A stretch of 64,000 nt of DNA from Orientallactaga sibirica (GCA_036365145.1 JAEOAD010001413.1:1762501-1826500); one strand, 5' to 3'. Positions 44,081 through 56,050 are shown, numbered from the stretch's first letter. Program-made: numbers and translations. The notes: generated from the letters alone by a model not told the origin.

Positions 44081-46106
44081 TTGTTTATTTATTTACTTTT
44101 TTTTTTTTTTTTTTGGTTTTTCGAAGTAGGGTCTCACTCTGGCTCAGGCTGACCTGGAATTCGCTATGTAGTCTCAGGGTGGCCTCGAACTCACAGTGAT
44201 CCTCCTACCTCTGCCTCCCGAGTGCTGGGATTAAAGGCGTGTGCCACCACGCCCGGCTTTATTTACTTTTTTGAGAGAAAGAGACAGAGAGAGGCAGATA
44301 GAGAGAATGGGCACTCCAGGGCCTCCAACCACTGCAAATGAACTCCAGCCATGTGCACCACCTTGTGCATCTGACTTACATGGGTTCTGGGAATCAAACC
44401 TGGGTCCGTAGGCTCTGTAGGCAAATGCATTAACCACTAATCCATCTCTCCAGCCCTCATTTTTTTTTTTTTGAGGTAGGGTCTCACTCTAGCTCAGGCT
44501 GACCCGGAATTCACTATTTAGACTCAGGCATGGAAACCCTCCTACCTCTGCCTCCTGTGGCTGGGATTAAAGGTGTGCGCCACCACGCCTGGCCCAGATG
44601 TCTTTTGAGTGACATGAGATGGGGAATCCAGCAAGGGACATTAATTGGGACAAGCAAGAAAAAGTCCATGGGATAGACTAGGGGGTGATTCAATGGGTAA
44701 AGTTCAAGGCCAGCCTAGGCTACTTAATGAGTTCAAGATGTACCTGGGTTACCATAGTTAGATCCTGTCTCAAAAAACAAACAGGGCTGGAGAGATGGCT
44801 GAGCAGTTAAGGCATTTGCCTGCAAAGCCAAAGGACCTCATTTCGATTCCCCAGGACCCACGTGAGCCAGATGCACAAGGTGGCGCATGCATCTGGAGTT
44901 CATTTGCAGTGCCTGGAGGCCCTGGTGCACCCATTCTCTCTCTCTCTCTGTGTCTCTCTCTGCCTCACTCTCTCAAATAAATAAAAAAATTAAAACAAAC
45001 AAACAGAGGAGCAAAATTATGTCATTTGCTGGTAAATGGATGGAGCAGAGGTAGTCACCATGTTAAGCAAAATAAACCAGATAAGAAAGACAAATATTCC
45101 ATGTTATCTTTCATATGCAGAATCTAGATTAAAAAAAAAATCAGTGGTGCACACCTTTAATCCCAGCACTCAGGAGGCAGAGATAGGAGGATTGCCATGA
45201 GTTCGAGACCACCCTGAGACTACATGTTAAATTCCAGGCCAGGGGCTGGAGAGATGGCTTAGCGGTTAAGGTGTTTGCCTGTGAAACCTAAGAAGCCATG
45301 TTCTACTTTCCAGATCCCATGTTAGTCAGACACACAAAGGTGAGGCAAGTGCAAGGCTGCACATGCCCACTAGTGATGGAAGCATTTGGTGTTCGATTGC
45401 AGTGGCTGAGGCTCTGGCAGGCCAATTCTCTCTCCCTCCTTCCCTCCCGCTCTCTCTAAAATAAGTAAAAAATTAAAAAATTCCAGATCAGGGGCTGGAG
45501 AGATGGCTTGGCGGTTAAGGCGCCTGCCCGCTAAGCCTAAGAACGTCAGTTCCAATCTCCAGGTCCCACGTTTAGCCAGATGCAAAGTGATGCAAGGGCG
45601 CAATGCCGCACTTGCCCACAAGGGGGCGCATACATCTGGATTTCGTTCACAGCAGCTGAGAGACTGCTGGCGCGCCCATCTCTGTCTTCCTCTCCCCATC
45701 TCTCTGTGTCTCTCTGTGTCTCTCCAAAATAAAAATAAATAAATTAATTTAAAAAAAAAAAGAATGCTGGTTTAGCCAGACACAAAGTGATGCAAGGGCA
45801 CAATGCTGCACTTGTCCACAAGGAGGCACATGCATCTGGAGTTCGTTACCAGCAGCTGAGAGGCTGTTGGTGCGCCCATTCTCTCTCTCTCTCTCTCTCT
45901 CTCTGTAACTCTCCCTCTCTATCTATCTCTCTCAAATAAAAAAAAAAATTCCAGATCAGCTGGGTGTGGTGGCGCACGCCTTTAATCCCAGTATTTGGGA
46001 GGCAGAGGTAGGAGGATCACCGTGAGTCTGAGGCCACCCTGCGACTACATAGTGAGTTCTAGGTCAGCCTGGACTACAGTGAAACCCTACCTTGAGAAAC
46101 CAAAAA

Positions 46107-46138
<32 letters not shown>

Positions 46139-46252
46139 TTGTGTATATGTGTGTGTGTTCCAGATCAGAGTGACTGAGCAAGATATCTGATGTTCACCTC
46201 CTGCTTCCACATGCGTGTGCACCTGAACAAACATGTGATCCATGCACATATG

Positions 46253-46292
<40 letters not shown>
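44081..46292. repeat. SINE block with TG/CA repeats
   Basis: B1 (-) at 44095-44260, B2-like (-) at 44262-44460, B1 (-) at 44463-44595, unassigned 44596-44770, B2-like (+) at 44783-44985, unassigned 45000-45135, truncated B1 (+) at 45140-45245, long-subtype B2-like (+) at 45244-45470, 'caagggggcg' subtype (+) at 45490-45745 and a headless copy at 45760-45945, B1 (+) at 45957-46110, (TG)n at 46115-46165 and (AC)n at 46256-46292. Confidence 0.8.
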
Positions 46293-46293
<1 letters not shown>

Positions 46294-46825
46294 CTGCACA
46301 ATAAAATGGGTCTATGAAATTGACCTATGGGTAGGAGGAGCGAGGGTCAAGAAGGGCAGAAACTGGATAGAAGGGCTTGGAAATGGAGGAGCCCAGCCTG
46401 GGGATTGGCACAGAGAACATGGCTGGAGGAGCTAGCTGGCTCCATGCTTGTCACCCACCTGCCCGGGCCTGCTCTCTCTTACTCAGCACCTGCACAGGGT
46501 GCTCCCTCCCCTGAAGCTCTGCGGCAGCCGATGAGGCCCCCGTTATTCACGGCCTGAGCCACTTCTGGCCTGCCAGCTCATGACTCCCTTGGGGCTGGCC
46601 CCAGACCCAGACAGCCCAGGGTGTACCTGGGTCAGCAGAAGCCAGGGGCACCGCAGGCAGAGCCCTCAGCCTGGACAAGCCAACCTCATGGAGGATCAGG
46701 CTGACCCAGGAAGCAGAGGGGCAGCTCTGTGTCTCCTTGGCTCAGGTCCCAGGGGAATTACAGACAGATTGATGGGGGGAGGGCCTTTGAAATGTGGAGG
46801 GTGTCCTTTGAAAAAACTATTTTAT
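46293..46825. other. Single-copy island, moderately GC-rich
   Basis: About 530 bases without SINEs. An open frame of 92 codons (46580-46858) runs into a B1 and resembles no known protein. Confidence 0.45.
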
Positions 46826-47023
46826 TTAATAGCTGGGCGTGGTGGCGCATGCCTTTAATCCCAGCACTGGGGAGGCAGAGGTAGGAGGATCACTGTGAGC
46901 TCGAGGTCACCCTGAGACTACATAGTGAATTCCAGGTCAGCCTGGGCTAGAGTGAAACCCTACCTTGAAAAACCAAAAAAAAATTTTTTTAATAATTTAT
47001 TTTTATTTATTTATTTATTTGAG

Positions 47024-47059
<36 letters not shown>

Positions 47060-48745
47060 GGTGCGCCAGGGCCTCCAGCCACTGAAAACGAACTCCAGAC
47101 GCATGAGCCCCCTTGAGCATCTGGCTTACGTGGGTCCTGGGGAATGGAACTGAGGTCCTTTGGCTTTTGCAGTACCTTAACCACTAAGCCATCTCTCCAG
47201 CCCCCTATTTTGTTTATTTTTTAAATATTTTGTTTATTTATTTGCAAGAGAGAGAGAGAGAGAGACAGAGAGACAGAGACAGAATGGATGCACTCGGGCC
47301 TCCAACTGCTGCAAACAAACTCCAGATCATGCACCTCTTTGTGCATCTGGCTTTATGGGACTTTATGGGTCATTAGATCTTGCAGGCGAGCGTCTTAACC
47401 ATCTCTCCAGGAAAGGTGGCTCAGTAGCTGAAGCCCCTTGTTTGCAAAGCCTCTTAGCCTGGGTTTGATTCCCCAGGACCCACATAAAGCCAGCTAGTCA
47501 AAGTGGCACATGCTTCTGGAATTTATTTGCAGTGACTTGAGGCCCCAGTGTGCCCATACTTTCTCTCTCTGTCTCTCAAATAAATACATTAAAAGGGGGG
47601 GGGGCTGGAGAGATGGCTTAGTGGTTAAGGTGCTTGCCTGCAAAGCCTAAGGACCTCGGTTCAATTTTTCCATACCCATGTAAGTCAGATGCACAGAGTG
47701 ACACATGTGTCTGAATTCCTTTGCAGTGGCTGGAGGCCCTGGCACACCCATTCTCTCTCTCTCGGTCTCAAAAAAATATATATATTTTAAAAAAAAGATG
47801 AGCCCCACGTGGTGGTGCATGCCTTTAATCCCAGCACTTGGGAGGCAGAGGTAGGAGGATTGTTGTGAGTTTGAGGCCACCCTGAGACTACATAGTGAAT
47901 TCCAGGTCAGCTTGAGCTAGAGTGAGACCCTACTTTGAAAAACCCAAAAGATATCTCCCTATTTAGCCCACACTGGCCTTGAATTCACAATCCTTCCACC
48001 TCCTCCTCCCCAAGTCTAAGATTACAGGCATGCGCCACCACACCTGGCTCATTTCCCTTTTGTTTTGTTTCATTTTGTGTTTTTCTTTTTATTTATTTAC
48101 TTGCACTTGTTTGTTTATTTGTTTGTTATTTCGAGGTGGGCTCTCACTGTAGCTCAGGCTCACTTCGAACTCTGTAGTTTCAGGGTGGCCTCCAACTCAC
48201 AGTGATCTCCCTACTTCTACCTCCCCAGTGCTGGGATTAAAAGTGTGCACTACCACATCTGGCCTCATTTCGTATTTTTGAGACAGGGTCTTAAATAGCC
48301 CAGGTTGGTCTTGAACTCGCTATGTAGTGAGTACATAGTGACCTTGGACTTTTGTTTCTCTTGCCTCCTCCATCTTTTAAGTGCTGGCATTATAGACATT
48401 TGCCACAAAGCTTGTTTTATGAAGTGCTGGGGATCGAACCCAGGGCTTCAGGCATGTTAGGCAAGCACCCTGCTAACTGAGATCCATTCCCAGTTCCACG
48501 TTTTGTTATTGTTGTTGTTGTTGTTGCTGTTGTTGTTTATTTTTATTTATTTTATTTGAGAGAAAGAGGCAGAGAGAGAGAGAATGGGCATGCCAGAGCC
48601 TCCAGCCACTGCAAACAAACTCCAGATGACTGCGCCACTTTATGCATCTGGCTTACGTGGGTCCTGGGGAAATGAGCCTCGAACCGTGGTCCTTAGGCTT
48701 CACAGGCAAGCGCTTAACCACTAAGCCATCTCTCCAGGACCCCAG
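46826..48745. repeat. SINE block
   Basis: B1 (+) at 46830-46980, B2-like (-) at 46985-47205 and 47210-47415, B2-like (+) at 47420-47600 and 47605-47790, B1 (+) at 47800-47950, worn B1 (-) at 47950-48055, B1 (-) at 48120-48270, worn B1 (-) at 48275-48420, ID (-) at 48420-48500, (GTT)n at 48505-48535, and B2-like (-) at 48540-48745. Confidence 0.8.
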
Positions 48746-49335
48746 CTCCACGTTTTAAAAAGAACGGTTTCACAAAAGCCCATTGTGCAGATATCCCAGG
48801 ATCTCTGCTCAAGGCTAGCACGCACAGAAACCCTTCTGCTTTGGATAGGTCAAGTGCCTATCTTGAGTCTGTATGTTTAAACTCTTGCGGCTGACCACAA
48901 GGGACTGAAGTCCCCGAGTCCTTATTCTCTCAGGAAATGGCATGCCAAAGTCTATTTTGCTCCCGTCTGACTGTAGAAGTGGCTCACTTACTGGGGTAAA
49001 CAAGAGTAGAAGTGGGAGGCAGGGGCCAAGCTCACATGGAAAGCCCCGGTTCTGGGAACTCCCTGTTATCCTTTCTGAGATTCCCGAGGGGCTTTGCAGG
49101 TGAGAGGTTATGTTGTGTCTGGAATGCCTGGCTGCTGTTCTGGGTTGATTCAGAGCCCTGGCCAGCAGCTCACAGCAGGTGGACGGCGGCAGGGATGTCC
49201 CTGCATGGCTGGTCAGAGTTGCCTAAACTTCCTCTCTGACAAGGCTTTCCTGCCCTGTTTGATATTAGTTTTACCAGATGGATGGATTGGTAAGGGAGTG
49301 TGTATGTGTGTGTGTGATGAGCAAAAGTGGGGACT
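48746..49335. other. Single-copy island, nothing recognised
   Basis: About 590 non-repetitive bases. A 62-codon frame (-) at 48815-49003 and frames at 49012-49239 have no recognisable product. Confidence 0.5.
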
Positions 49336-50515
49336 ATTGTTCTTTTGTTTTGTTTTGTTTTGTTTTGTTTTGTTTTGTTTTGTTTTGTTTTGTTTTGTTT
49401 CTAAGAGGCAGGATCTCGCTATGTAGCCCAACTCAGGATCCTCCTGTCTCACCCTCCCGAGTGCAATGATTATAGGTTTGTACCACATTGCCTAGCTGGG
49501 ACTATGTTAATTTCAAGGCTATCCTTAAACATACTGAGTTTCTTTTAAACATTATTATTTTTAGGGCTGGAGAGATGGCTTAGAGGTTAAGGCACTTGCC
49601 TGCCAAGCCTATGGACCCATGTTCAACTCTCCAGATCCCACAAAAGCTAGACGCACAAAGGTGGGGCAAGGCTCAAGGTTGCACATGCCCACTAGGTGGC
49701 GCAAGTGTCTGGAGTTTGATTTCAGTGGCTGAGGTCCTGGTGTGCCAATTCTCTCTCTCTCTCTAAAAAAAAAAAAAAATTATTTTTAGCCAGGTGTGGT
49801 GGTGCATGCCTTTAATCCCAGCACTCAGGAGGCAGAGGGTAGGAGGGTCACTGTGAGTTCCAGGTCAGCCTGGACTAGAGTGAAACCCTGCCTCAAAAAA
49901 AATTATTATTTTTTTAATCCCAGTACTCGGGAGGCAGAAGTAGGAGGATCATGATGAGTTCCAGGCCACCCTGAGACTACATAGTGAATTCCAGGTCAGC
50001 TTGAGCTAGAGTGAGACCCTACCTCGAAAAACAAACAAACAAACAAATTATTATTTTAGGGCTGGAGAGATGGCTTAGCGATTAAGGCATTTGCCTGCAA
50101 AGCCAAAGGATTCCGGTTTGACTCTCCAGGACCCACATAAGCCAGATGCAAAAGGAGGCGCATGCATCTGGAGTTCTTTTGTAGTGGCTGGAGGCCCTGG
50201 CGCACCCATTCTCACTCTCTTTCTCTTTCTACCTCTCTCTCTCTCTCTCAAATAAATAAATAAATAAATAAAATATTTTTAAATTATTCTTTTAACTTAG
50301 TTAATTATTTTTGTGTGTGTGCACACTTGTGCATGTGCACACACATAGACCAGGACCTCTTGCCACTACAAACACACTTCACACACATGTACCCCTTTTG
50401 CATCTGGCTTTATATAGGGACCGAGGAATTGAACATGTGCTGAGAGGCTTTGTAAGCAAGTGCCTTTAACTTCGGAGCCATCTCCTCAGCAACCCCCACC
50501 TGCCACACACAATAA
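49336..50515. repeat. (TTTTG)n followed by SINE block
   Basis: (TTTTG)n at 49340-49402 leads a worn B1 (-) at 49403-49500. Long-subtype B2-like (+) at 49562-49785, B1 (+) at 49788-49905 and 49915-50050, B2-like (+) at 50058-50275, and worn B2-like (-) at 50290-50500. Confidence 0.8.
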
Positions 50516-50870
50516 CATTTTTATTATTATTGGGTACTAGGAATTGAATTAAACCTAGGGTCTCATGATGCTAGACAAGCACTCTCCCATTTAACCAGCC
50601 CCTCACTGGGGGACTCTAGGCAGGAGCTCTACCACTGAGCCACACCCCCAGCCCCTCACTGGGGGATTCTAGGCCAGCATTTTAGGAGGCCAATGCCTTA
50701 TCCTCAAGCCACACCCCATCCCCTCACTGGGTGTACCAGCAGATTCAACTGGCAGAAAGTTCTACCACTGTGGCCACACCCTTGCCATCTGACTGGGGGA
50801 CCTAGGCAGGAACTGCTCTGGAACCAGCGTTCTTAGGCCAGGCACCTTAACCCTAAGCCCCTCACATTTT
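50516..50870 (-). repeat. ID-type SINE with tandem A-box units
   Basis: On the reverse strand four or five segments like 'ctaccactgagccacacccc' are joined by 'cctcactgggggactctaggc' spacers. It is the same unit as the 39.9-kb minisatellite, in a short and worn array. Confidence 0.6.
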
Positions 50871-51410
50871 AATGGGATATCTCCAGCCTGATGCAGTTTT
50901 TGATAAGGCAATACATCAGCCTTTATCCATCAATACTGAATGCTGGAAGCCAGGAAAATCCATTAGCAGAGGCCAGCTGTCCCCTCCTGTCTACACCTTT
51001 TTTTTTTTTCTTGCAGGTAGGTAACAAATATCAGAGAGGGTGCAGTGTGTGAGGACACACACACACACACACAGATATGCCTTTCCTATGTAAATCTGCT
51101 GTCCAGTCTCAAAAAGCCTCAAGCTGAGGTGGCTAAGGCGCTTGCCTGAAAGCCTAACAAATGTTTGATTCCCCAGTACCCACATAAAGCCAGATGCAAG
51201 CCTTTCCCCAATACAAATGAACTCCAGATACATGTGCCACCTTTGCATCTGGCTAGAAAAACAGGTAGGCCTCTCAGACCTGGAGCCATTGGAACACAGA
51301 GAGAGAGAGATAGAGAGGGTGTGGTGAACCAGGTGTCCCCCTTAGTGTTCTGAATTAGGAGGCAGGCACCTTAAGCCTCCAGGCTAAACCATCTCCCCTG
51401 CCAGCCCTCT
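50871..51410. other. Mosaic of broken B2-like pieces and unassigned sequence
   Basis: Recognisable scraps include 'ctaaggcgcttgcctgaaag' (51130, +), 'caaatgaactccagatacat' (51215, -) and 'aaaccatctcccctgcc' (51390). The order is scrambled, as if through repeated insertion and deletion. Confidence 0.4.
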
Positions 51411-51884
51411 TTGTTGCTGTTGTCCACCTTATGTTGACCAGAGAGTGATGTCCACCCTCTGCTCATGCCATCGTTTATCCTGCCATCAGGCTGACCTGGA
51501 AGCCAAAATAAACCTCTTTTTCAGCTGCTCTTATGTAGATTTCTTAGATTGGAACCTTGCAACTCACAGGAATTCTCCTACCTCTGCTTCCTGAGTGCTG
51601 GGATTCAAAAGATGTGTCACCATCATCTGGCTAACGTGGGACCTGTTTTGTTTTGTTTTTGAGACAACTGGTAAGCCATCTCTCCAGCCCTTTTGCAGTT
51701 GTTGACCTGGAGGGTCTCACTCTTTGACCTGGAACTCCAGATAGGCCTTGAACTTGTGGCGATCCACCCACCTCAGCTTCCATACAGGTGTGCATCACCA
51801 TGCCCAACTGTATTCATGTTGAAGATGGAAGCCACAGCTTCATGCCTACCAGCCAAGCACTCTACCAGCTGAGCTGCTCCCCAG
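51410..51884. repeat. LTR-like scrap and worn B1/ID pieces
   Basis: 51420-51560 ends 'gaagccaaaataaacctctt', which resembles the poly(A)-signal region of MaLR-type LTRs. 51565-51650 and 51690-51880 are worn reverse B1 and ID fragments. Confidence 0.4.
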
Positions 51885-52060
51885 CCCCCAGGATGACATT
51901 TTCAACCTCATGTATTTATTCCTACAGGCCCATAGTAATATCATAGTATAGCTGTACTCATCTTTCATGGGTAGAACAGAGAGGGTCAGAGGGGTTAAGT
52001 GACCTAAGGGGGTCATACAACTGGCGAGTTGTGGACCTGGGATTTAGTACGGCTCTTCTC
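51885..52060 (-). repeat. MIR fragment
   Basis: 'gagggtcagaggggttaagt', 'gacctaagggggtcatacaa' and 'gtggacctgggatttagtac' follow the reverse complement of the MIR core in order. Confidence 0.65.
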
Positions 52061-52094
52061 TTCCTAACCTCCTTTGTCTATGCTTGGAGAAGAG

Positions 52095-52265
52095 GGGTGA
52101 CATTTTTATTTATTTACAAGGAGAGAGAAAGAGAGCCTGTGCACTAGGGCCTCCAGCCACTGCAAAGGGACGCTAGCTACATGCACCACTTTGTGCATCT
52201 GGTTTTACGTGGGTCCTGGGGAATTGAACCCGAGTAATTGGACTTTGCAGACAAGTGCCTTAACG
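52095..52265 (-). repeat. B2-like SINE, end truncated
   Basis: A reverse B2-like SINE that breaks off at 'gtgccttaac', just where the RPL41-like sequence begins. Confidence 0.75.
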
Positions 52266-52466
52266 ACACCAGCTCGTCATCTCGGGGGCGTGCCCAGCCT
52301 ACAGCCCTCGTCGCTCCTGCTCCCGCGGGTGCACACTGCTCACCTGGACCGCTGCCTTGTCCTTCTCTGTTTGTGCTTCAGCTTGCGCATTCGCTTCTTC
52401 CTCCACTTCGTTCTTATGGCGCAGAGCTTTCTGCTGGGAAGATGGCGCTAGGGCCAAGAGAGAGTA
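52265..52466 (-). pseudogene. RPL41P: RPL41 processed pseudogene (start codon lost)
   Basis: On the minus strand, codons 52417-52343 followed by TGA (52342-52340) encode a 25-residue basic peptide containing KWRKKRMRKLK and ending QRSR, the length and pattern of ribosomal protein L41. It is intronless, and the 5'UTR-like 'GCCCTAGCGCCATCTT' and 'CTCTGCGCC' precede it directly. The first codon is ATA rather than ATG. There are several substitutions (for example His and Gln in the Arg/Lys-rich core) but no frameshift. 3'UTR similarity fades below 52330 and no A tail is seen, probably lost at the junction with the B2-like SINE. It is not expected to be translated. Confidence 0.85.
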
Positions 52467-52919
52467 GGGATTGGCCTCAAATTTTATTTTATTTTATTTT
52501 ATTTTATTTTATTTTATTTTATTTTATTTTTTTATTTTTTTGGTTTTTCGAGGTAGGGTTTCACTCTAGCCCTCAGGCTGACCTGGAATTAGTCTCAGGG
52601 TGGCCTTGAACTCATGGTGATCCTCCTACCTCTGCCTCCCGAGTACTGGGATTAAAGGCGTGTGCCACCACACCTGGCTTATTTTATTTAAAAAAAAATT
52701 TATTATTTATTTGTTTGAGAGAGAGGCAGATAGAGATAGAAAGAATGAGAGAATGGGCACGCCAGGGCCTCCAGCCACTGCAAACAAACTCCAGATGCAT
52801 GGACCACCTTGTGCATTCATCTGGATTACATGGGTCCTGGGGAATTGAACCGTGGTCCTTTGACTTTGCAGGGAAGCACCTTAGCCACTAAGCCATTTCT
52901 CCAGCCCAATTTTTAATAT
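52467..52919. repeat. (ATTTT)n, B1 (-) and B2-like (-)
   Basis: (ATTTT)n at 52483-52533 adjoins a reverse B1 at 52535-52680 that lacks a few internal bases, then a B2-like (-) at 52685-52910. Confidence 0.85.
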
Positions 52920-53930
52920 TTTAATGTGTGTGTATGAGTGTTCACATGTGTATGGTTGTGTGTAGACAGGTGAGTGTGCATATGTGTGCATGAACCTGTT
53001 GGGGGTCAGAGGTAGACCTTAGATGCCCCCCCTACTGTTCTCCATGTTATTTATTTTTTATTTTTATTTTTGTCTATTTTTTTTTTTTTGAGAGATAGAG
53101 AGAAATTGGGCAGGCCAGCAGCCTCTCAGTAGCAGTGAATGAACTCCAGACACGTGCGCCCTCTTGTGGGCAAGTGCGGCATTGCGCCCTTGGGTCACTT
53201 TTGCGTCTGGCTAAATGTGGGACCTGGAGATTGGAACCAGCGTTCTTAGGCTTGGCAGGCAGGCACCTTAACCACTAATCCATCTCTACAGCCCTTTTTA
53301 TTATTATTATTATTATTTTTTTTTTTTGGTTTTTCGAGGTAGGGTCTCACTCTGGTCCAAGCTGACCTGGAATTCACTATGTAGTCCATCAACTCCTGGT
53401 GATCCTCCTACCTCTTTTATTTTTATTTTTATTTTTATTTTTGGTTTTTCAAGGTAATGTCTCACTCTCCACATTATTTATTTATTTATTAAATTTATTT
53501 ATTTAATTACTTTATTTGAGAGAGAGAAAGATGCGGTGGGGGGAGAGAGAGAGAGAGAGAATGGGTGTGCCAGGGCCTCCAGCCACTGCAAACAAACTCC
53601 AGATGCAGGTGCCACCTTGTGCATCTGGGTTATGTGGGTCCTGGGGAATCAAACCTGGGTCCTTTGGCTTTGCAGGCAAACGCCTTAACCACTAAGCCAT
53701 CTCTCCAGCCCTCTCCACGTTATTTATGAAGGCAGGGTCTCTCTCTGAGCCTAGAGCTACTGATTCAGTTAGTGTAGTGAACCCAGGAGTCCCTGTCTTT
53801 TTCTCTCCAGAGCTGGGATTACAGGCACATGCCAATCCAGCCGGTACTGATGTGGGTGGTGTGATATGAAGTCAGGTGCTCATGCTTATGCGAAAACACC
53901 TTTGTTCACTGTGCCATCTCCTAGCCTCTA
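52920..53930 (-). mobile_element. B4 SINE broken by two serial insertions at one target
   Basis: B4 outer parts: TG-rich 52920-53045, and 53713-53930 (ggcagggtctctctctgagc ... gccatctcctagcc). Between them lie a unit holding a 'caagtgcggc' subtype B2-like (53070-53300) with B1 fragments (53325-53468), and a unit holding a B2-like (53490-53710). The target sequence recurs three times: ctccatgttatttat (53041), ctccacattatttat (53470) and ctccacgttatttat (53715). Confidence 0.7.
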
Positions 53931-54040
53931 AGTCATGGCTTCAGAGAGATTTCAGGAGTGGGGAAGGGATGGCTCCTTACATCATGGTAGACCAGGAAAT
54001 ACAACAAGAAGTGGGTACAACCTCCAGCTATGCCCCACCT

Positions 54041-54271
54041 ATTTTTTTGTTTGTTTATTGTTTATTTATTTGAGAGCGACAGACAGACAGAGAAAGAGGC
54101 CGATAGATAGAGAATGGGTGCACCAGGGCCTCTAGCCATTGCAAATGAACTCCCGATGCATGTACCAACTTGTGCATCTGGCTTACATGGGTCCTGGGGA
54201 ATCGAGCCTCAGAACCAGGGTCTTTAGGCTTCACAGGCAAGTGCTTAACCACTAAGCCATCTCTCCAGCCC
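54041..54271 (-). mobile_element. B2-like SINE with perfect 10-bp target duplication
   Basis: Flanked by tgccccacct at 54031-54040 and 54272-54281. Unassigned single-copy sequence lies on both sides (53931-54030 and 54282-54430). Confidence 0.9.
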
Positions 54272-54429
54272 TGCCCCACCTCTTAAAGCTTCCACAGCTT
54301 CCTAAAATTGTACCCACTGCAGTAGAAGAGAAGCTAAAAGTTGAACTGATTCACTGAGTCACTGTAAGAGTTCATTTCTGAGAAGCTAAAACTTATCTTT
54401 GTCAGCAGATGGAAAAATCCCAAAGAAAG

Positions 54430-54770
54430 AACTGTCCAGAAAGGGCCCAGAGGGACGCTAAGAAGCAAAGACAGTTTAGGCTAAAACAAACGGAGTTCGT
54501 TGTTAGGGTGGCCTGACTACAGAAATGATTGATATGCAAATTGCCGTGTCTTGTTTATTCACTTACTCCTCCCCTTGGCTATGGAAACTATAAAATGGAA
54601 ATAAAATCTCAGCTCGGGGCCAGAGCTTCTCTGGAGAGTTATTTCAAGCTCTTTGGCCCCTGGGTAAGTAAACTCCTCTACTTTTCTGCCTACTGGTGTC
54701 AGAGTGATCTTTCCAGAGAATTTCTGCAGCACCACCCCCTAGAGAACAAGCATTCAAAATATGAGCCCCA
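54430..54770 (+). mobile_element. Possible solo LTR (retrovirus-like)
   Basis: Promoter-like order: atgcaaat octamer-type motif (54535), 'ccttggctatggaaactata', TATA (actataaaatgg, 54587), then aataaaatctc within 20 bases, and a U5-like 'ctggtgtcagagtgatcttt'. No gag, pol or env remnants adjoin it. Identity inferred from layout only. Confidence 0.4.
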
Positions 54771-54825
54771 GGCAGGGAAGCTGGGTGCACAATTCAGATA
54801 TATATATATATATATACATACACAT

Positions 54826-54858
<33 letters not shown>

Positions 54859-55139
54859 TACACACATATATATATTTATATATATTTTTTTGGTTTTTCA
54901 AGGTAGGGTCTCACTCTAGCTCAGGCTGACCTGGAATTCACTATGTAGTCTCAGGGTGGCCTTGAACTCATGGCGATCCTCCCACCTCTGCCTCCCGAGT
55001 GCTGGGATTAAATGCATGTGCCACCACACCCAGCGGAACATTTCAGATTTAAACCATAACAAGAGGCAAGACCCAAGAGGAGGAGGATGTACCTTCTTTT
55101 TTAAAAAAAATTTATTTATTTATTTATCATTATTTTAAA
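54771..55139. repeat. TA/CA microsatellite and B1 (-)
   Basis: (TA)n and (CATA)n at 54797-54890, reverse B1 at 54888-55035, unassigned 55036-55095, and AT-rich to 55139. Confidence 0.85.
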
Positions 55140-55682
55140 AATAGTTTATTATTTATTTATTTGAGAGAGAGAGATACAGAAATAGGCAGGTAGAGAGAGA
55201 TAGAGAATGGGCGCTCCAGGGCCTCCAGCCACTGCAAACGAACTCCAGATGTATGCGCCTCCTTGTGCATCTGGCTTATGTGGGTCCTAGAGAATCGAGC
55301 CTCAAACTGGGGTCCTTAGGCTTCACAGGCAAACGAACTCCAGATGTATGCGCCTCCTTGTGCATCTGGCTTACGTGGGTCCTAGAGAATCGAGCCTCAA
55401 ACCGGGGTCCTTAGGCTTCATAGGCAAGCGTTTAACCGCTAAGCCATCTCTCCAGCCCTTTTTTTTTTTTATTTGAGAGAGAGAGATATAGAAATAGGCA
55501 GGTAGAGAGAGAGAGAGAGAAGAGAATGGGTGCGCCAGGGCCTCCAGCCACTGCAAACGAACTCCAGATGCATGCACCCCCTTGTGCATCTGGCTTACGT
55601 GGGTCCTGGAGAATCAAGCCTCGAACCGGGGTCCTTAGGCTTCATAGGCAACCGTTTAACCGCTAAGCCATCTCTCCAGCCC
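55140..55682 (-). repeat. Two B2-like SINEs, the first with a 95-bp internal duplication
   Basis: In the first (55150-55460) the stretch from 'aacgaactccagatgtatgc' to 'ggcttcacaggca' occurs twice with a period of 95 bases (55238-55332 and 55333-55427). The second, normal copy is at 55465-55682. Confidence 0.9.
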
Positions 55683-56050
55683 CACTTTGCATATCTTTAC
55701 AATGGAATCTCAAACCCACCACCACTCCTTAATGCCCAGTGACATTGCCTCTAGCAAGGTGGCTGCAGGTGCAAACTATAAACTAATAAAACACCGGATA
55801 TGTTGGGGGCCATCTATTCAAACTACCACAGGCCCAGATGTGGGGTACCATAGGGCTTTCTCCAACACTTGGACACGGTTTCTCCTTGGGTAAAGACTCA
55901 TGACCCCATGTTTCCCTGGCCATAGGCTGTGCACCCTCAGCTCTGCATCCTTCCTGTTTGCTGTCCTCATTCTTTTCTCTGAGGATCAAAGAGGAGAAGT
56001 TTGGCAAGAAGCTATTGTCAATCATGGCCCACATAATCTTTATGCTCAAT
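55683..56050. other. Single-copy or old-repeat sequence
   Basis: 'gcctctagcaaggtggctgc' and 'tgttgggggccatctattca' hint at an old LTR or DNA-transposon scrap. No gene is seen. Confidence 0.35.

Noticed and set aside
49336..49402. (TTTTG)n tract as a functional element
   Set aside because: It is the variable tail of the adjoining reverse B1, a common microsatellite origin.
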